Position numbers and translations under genes: made by a program. 64,000 bases of DNA from Thunnus maccoyii (Eukaryota; Chordata; Actinopteri; Scombriformes; Scombridae), in assembly GCF_910596095.1 (NCBI RefSeq), contig NC_056553.1, positions 23,384,725 through 23,448,724 of the forward strand. Reading direction: 5' to 3'. Positions 59,501-64,000 of this stretch are shown in pieces. Under the pieces are notes generated by a model. The model made no database searches. It was not told the origin of the DNA and worked only from the letters and a program-made list of their open reading frames with translations. The number at the start of each line of letters is the position of its first letter. Positions within the stretch are counted from its first letter, which is position 1.

Positions 59501-62500
59501 TAGTGGAGCGGAGCACCAAACTAACAGCGCTAACAAGTCCAGCTAACCAACACACACTGCAGCACTTTACAAAACTTTAAACAACTGGAGTGGGGTTTTT
59601 AAAAACAGAAGTGACCAACTTCTGTTTTTTAAAAAAGCATTGGACCAGAAGTTGTGGTCAGTGATGACAGTTTTGTTTATTTTTTTCTCATACAGGAAGA
59701 AGGCTGTAAAATGATTCCAAATGAATGCAGTTAACTTCTCTTAGAAAATAAATTAAAAGCTGTGCACTCCCACACACTTTTCTCTTTTTTCAGTTTGACA
59801 GACAGTGACTTTCATCAAGCCATCTAACTTAACTGTCATTTGTGTTTCATATTGCATTTCAGCAGACTAGAAAAAGACAAGAGTGAGTGGTTTGGTGTAC
59901 AGTGCACGGATTGAGAATAGATTCTGAAACAAATCGTGTCACCAAGAATTTGAATCGCATCTGAGATTCCCAAAGATTTCCACCCTGATGAAAAGTGTCA
60001 GAAATAGTTAGTTAAAACCATGGTTCCTTTCTTACCTCCTCATAGCTGGCCAGTCACTGTGTGAAGTAGGTATGAATTGTCAGTTACAGATATTGTCAGA
60101 CACAGCCCTTTCAATTCTGACATGGGGAAAGTGTGGGGGAAGGGGTTTCCGAAACTCTCCATCTGACAAGCAGTTCTGATGAAGCATACTGGCAGCTTCG
60201 GAAAGACAAATATAGCTGCCAACACTGCACTTAGCTTTGTGACAGCTGGATAATTTTTTCAGATAAATCTATGAGTCCACAGAGAAGCTACTACTGTCTG
60301 CTGCAGAGCCAGAGGAGTGCTCTCAGCAGGAGCCTCACAGCTCACTTTGACAAAGATTGTGACACTTTGCACTTTCCTGATGTCACTTCAGAGATTATTA
60401 AAATTAAAGGAATCACAGAGCAAGATATAAGTCTGACTTAGACAAATATGCCAACTTTACAGTGAAGTTAAGACTCACCTGTTCCCTGTTGTTCCTGCGT
60501 CAGCTGTGAACCAAGTTCAGCAACTGTAGACCCTAAATAACTAGGTAATGTGTTCATAATGAAAATCAGGAGAAGAAAAGACACTTTCATCATGTCCTAG
60601 AGTTTTTCTGTGTAAGTAAGTAAAATAATCTCATCTTCTACTAAACAAACTAAATCTCAATCTAAAATATGGTCAAATTATTAAATTACTCTGATCAAAA
60701 AACAAAGCAGCACTAATCAATATTTTATATATTTTTATGATATACATAATAAGGGTTGCAGGTCATTGTGATAGAGAATTATCATTAACCCTGCAGTTCC
60801 CCATAGCTCAACAGTTTTAGTGTCTTTCAGCTCATTGTTTTGATTCTACAACCAAGAACTTAACAGTTTTGGTTCAGTCTTACTGCTCTCATCCACGTCA
60901 TACTCTAATAAACCCTGCAACTAACAAACTACCTGCCCAACACCAATTAAATGGCATGTAGACAAAATTAGCATTGGTTAATATAATGGAGCATAGTGGA
61001 GCAACTAAAGAGCCAGTTATTTTTCTCAGGGGTCAAAAAACAGCTAAAAGAGATTGAGTATTGGATTTACAGTCATCTGGTGGCTAGTAACATGACCTGA
61101 TTCCTGCTAATGTTGCTCTGTGTCTACTACATTTGATATATGACTGTAGCGTCTCCTGTGCTTTTTCTGTTCTATAAGCTGCTATAATTTAGTTTAAAAA
61201 CACATTTTACCTTATAACTGTCCATACATATATGTCACAATGTTATCTCATTGTTGGCCTTATTAAGTCAGGTGCAACATGTTAGTTTGATCCCAACTGA
61301 CAACTCAGTTCCTTTAGCTAGCTAACTCTACTTCTCGTGTCTGCAATGAGGCATTTGCCATTATAATGTCAATCAAACATAAACACATGCATTGAACATG
61401 AGTATAATTTTACTTATTTTTATGTACCAAGACTTCAGTGTTTGTGTCATTTCCTCCTACAGATGTATCTGTGTCCCTTGGAGGGGGGATTAGGGTTTTA
61501 TCCACCCATGATCCAGTGCTGTGCCCTTGAGATGTCACTTCTGGTTTTACATTTCTACCTCTCTAGTCACTTCTTTACAAACTAAGAACTTTTACTCCCG
61601 AGCTTTTCCATTCCATCATTAAAGGTGCAACAAAATGATGGACTAGTGCATACTTTCACATAATTATTGAAGTAGTCTGTTCCCAATTTATGCCTACCGC
61701 ACTTTCTGAGGTTTCAACATACACATACACAACTCATTATTTTTACAAAGCAGTAGTTTAATTTAGTCACTTTTCCTAAAGGTTTTGTTGTTGTCAGTAT
61801 TCTAAATGGGAGATCCCTTTGTTCGAGGTGCAGATGTTAATGATTACTTTATGATGGATTACTTGTATTCATTTGACCATTTTGCCATAGTTGATACTGC
61901 TGTTTGATGACAAAGATTCACAGATTTGATGTGTGCTGCCTTGCTCTGCTCCCTTCAACTGTCTCCTCTACTGAGGAAGGAGTTGATACCTGTATAATGT
62001 CTACAACATATTGTACAGCTCATGTATGAATAGAGAATGTAGCACCGTTGAAGCCTGTCATTGTCTGGTGGATTAATGTGGAGAACAGGAGTTATGCAGG
62101 CTTAAGTTAAATTTTAAAGGCCCAACTGCACTAAAAGCATCTGACGTGCGCATTTTGAAGTATACCTATTGTTCTAAATGGCTGAACACACACCAAAAGC
62201 GTTATGAGGCGCATCAAATTGCCTTGACCCCCCTCCTCCAACCTTGTTTCGATTTTAGAGTGTCAAATGAGGACTCAGCGACCAAAGGTGTTTCTTCTGC
62301 AGCCGAAAAATAGAGATAGCGTGAGTGAGCTGAGAGCATGAGTGACCACGCGCCAGAGAGACAGTGCAGCGGTGGTTGAGGGAGTGGTAGCAAGAACAAA
62401 GCTGGTAAATGAGAGAAATAAAACATTATTTTCTGAATGTTTCATGGTGGTTACATTATAAAGCACAAATAAATAACCATCAAACACTCAGAGGATTTAC

Positions 62501-62936
62501 TGTGGAAACAGACGCTCTTAATTTAATTTTCCTCCTCTGCATTTCTCCTTTTCATTCATTCATTACATCCAACTAATGCAACAGTTAATAGAAAGAACAG
62601 CAGGACAAATCTGTGTTGGTTCTGTGGTGTTGCCTGCAGTGCGCCATAGGAGCATCAATTGACCTGTGTCAAATGAAACGTGTCAGTTATTGCTTTCAGT
62701 GCATTTAGGCCTTAAGACCATTTTACTACCACATATGCAATTTATTACCTGTTTCATGATCATACCAACCAAAGTATGAAAGTATGATGGAAAATCAGAA
62801 GGGACAATATTACCTGGAATTATTTATTATTACATTTTTTTAGTAATCCCTAGCAGTATATAACATTGATTCATAATGATATAATTAATTAAGTCAGTGA
62901 TCCAATAATTCTGTTATCACAGTCTTATCACACCTT
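56561..62936. other. about 6.4 kb without a supported gene
   Basis: Contents are a TG-rich microsatellite at 57437-57480, a hairpin at 59596-59636, and many short frames of 60-127 codons without known domains. The - strand frame at 56486-56869 partly overlaps the end of the DIRS element and is read as a shadow. I see no splice-bounded exon with protein similarity here. Confidence 0.4.
59596..59636. repeat. perfect hairpin, 17-bp arms, 5-nt loop
   Basis: TTTTTAAAAACAGAAGT and ACTTCTGTTTTTTAAAAA-type sequence flank the loop GACCA. The right arm has one extra T within its T run. No neighbouring transposon ends were identified. Confidence 0.7.
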
Positions 62937-64000
62937 TGTCAGTGAGATGAGTAAAGTGTTTGATCACCTGGTTCAGGGTAAAGACGCCAGTAATCAGCTC
63001 CTTTTCCTCCGCCAGGGTTCAGCGCCGGTCTCCCAATATGCCATTGATTTCCGCATTCTCGTAGATGAGAGCGGATGGGATGAGACAGCTTTACAAAGTG
63101 TTTTCCTTAAGGGGCTTGCAAATAATATTAAAGACGAATTAGCTGCACGAGATGAGACCCAGTCCCTAGAGGAATTGATTTCCTTAGCCATTTGACTAGA
63201 TAACCGGCTACGAGCGAGGCGTAGGGAAAGGGCAGGAAGACAGGGTGTCCTCCTCCCCGCTGCTCTAACCAACTCACCACCTTTTCCATTCTGTTCCTCG
63301 CCACTGGACATTGCTGTCTCCTGCGACACCACTCCAGCTCCAGTTTCAGCACTGGCTCCTGGTCCAGGTTTTTCCTCCCCCCACTGCACTGAGGAGCCCA
63401 TGCAGTTGAGGCTGTCACAAGCAGAATATCAATGCAGAGTCCGGCATAGGCTCTGCATTTACTGTGGCCAGTCCAGCCATTTCCTCCCATCCTGCCCCCC
63501 GCTGCCAAAAGAGCAGGCTCATCAGCCACCGGGGGGGCGCTGATGAGCCGCACCACTTCTTCCACCACACCATCAATTTTATTGATTCTGAACTGTGTTC
63601 TCAAGCAAATGTGCCAACAGAGACTCTCCCGGAGCCGAATGATGTTCTTCCCCTTAATGGACAGTTACTCACTTGTGTCACTCACTGAACTGCTCCCCTG
63701 TCCCTCCAGCTCTCAGGTAACCACCATGAAGTCATTTCACTATTTGTCATTCCCTCACCTGCATCTCCTGTAGTCCTCGGTCTCCCTTGGCTCCAATAAC
63801 ACAACCCCCATATTGACTGGTCCACATCTTCCATCACCAATTGCAGTAAATTCTGCCCCTCTCACTGTTTACAGTCAGCTACCCCCTCTAGTATCCTTTC
63901 ACCATAGATTTGTTTAACATTCCCCCAGTTTATCACGACCTTCAGGACATGTTCAGCAAAGACAGAGCCCTCTCACTGCCTCCACATCGACCCTATGATT
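62937..64000 (+). mobile_element. Ty3/gypsy-type retrotransposon, gag to protease and start of RT, right part outside the window
   Basis: The gag frame opens at 62947 without the usual gag N-terminus (KVFDHLVQGKDAS, then RQGSAPVSQYAIDFR). It meets a stop at 63193 (an Arg codon turned TGA), continues in frame with an Arg-rich LDNRLRARRRE block, and carries a CCHC knuckle, CIYCGQSSHFLPSC, at about 63454-63495. A frameshift at a run of G (63530-63540) leads into the protease region, with SQANVPTETLPEPNDVL and LNGQLL (63600-63670). The sequence closes with a block equivalent to MFSKDRALSLPPHRPYD, the usual lead-in to RT, at the window edge. At least two lesions make this copy defective. The left junction at about 62937 is abrupt, and no LTR was found on this side. 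Confidence 0.8.

Noticed and set aside
63128..63604. 158- and 135-codon - strand frames near the right edge
   Set aside because: Shadows of the gypsy gag/protease sequence, which reads clearly on the + strand.

Overview
The window is vertebrate nuclear DNA, most probably from a percomorph (spiny-rayed) teleost. The evidence is long introns with GT..AG splice sites, dinucleotide microsatellites, and many kinds of transposon debris that I recognise from teleost genomes: DIRS-type and Ty3/gypsy retrotransposons, Tc1, LINE 3' ends, and MITE-like elements. No bacterial features, operons or CRISPR arrays are present. Species cannot be fixed from the sequence.

The left half (1-31 kb) is a tandem array of chemokine-receptor genes. 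Two complete receptor genes are visible on the + strand: 7763-10421 (350 aa) and 24257-28121 (351 aa). Each has a non-coding 5' exon, a short coding exon ending after TM1 in a phase-2 codon, and a long second coding exon. The duplicated block includes 5' flank (from about 4.2 kb and 22.2 kb) and 3' flank. A third copy of the 3' flank opens the window (1-2283), so another receptor gene is expected just to the left. The two receptors are nearly identical in the membrane segments but differ sharply in the extracellular N-terminus, ECL2 and ECL3. Both have lost D2.50, N7.49 and E7.39, residues that chemokine receptors normally keep.

Between and inside the units lie insertions: a DIRS fragment (3.3-4.1 kb), a LINE remnant (5.0 kb), an unusual LTR/tRNA-Pro composite with a 4-bp target duplication (13.93-14.45 kb), an integrase-like remnant (14.6 kb), a Tc1 remnant (16.3-16.7 kb), a LINE 3' end (21.8 kb), a 542-bp inverted-repeat element in the second gene's intron, and a 386-bp duplication (30.1/31.0 kb).

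The right half (31-64 kb) has no intact gene that I can support. It holds a 1.6-kb element with unusual repeat-built termini (32.7-34.4 kb), a decayed USP37-like deubiquitinase on the - strand (36.3-38.5 kb), a decayed coiled-coil gene on the - strand (42.7-44.2 kb), a 1.17-kb inverted-repeat element (46.1-47.2 kb), a second copy of the LTR in the opposite orientation (51.9-52.4 kb), an internally deleted DIRS element (54.7-56.6 kb), and the 5' part of a Ty3/gypsy gag-pol that runs off the right edge (62.9-64 kb). All comparisons were made by eye and all family assignments are from memory; no search was run.
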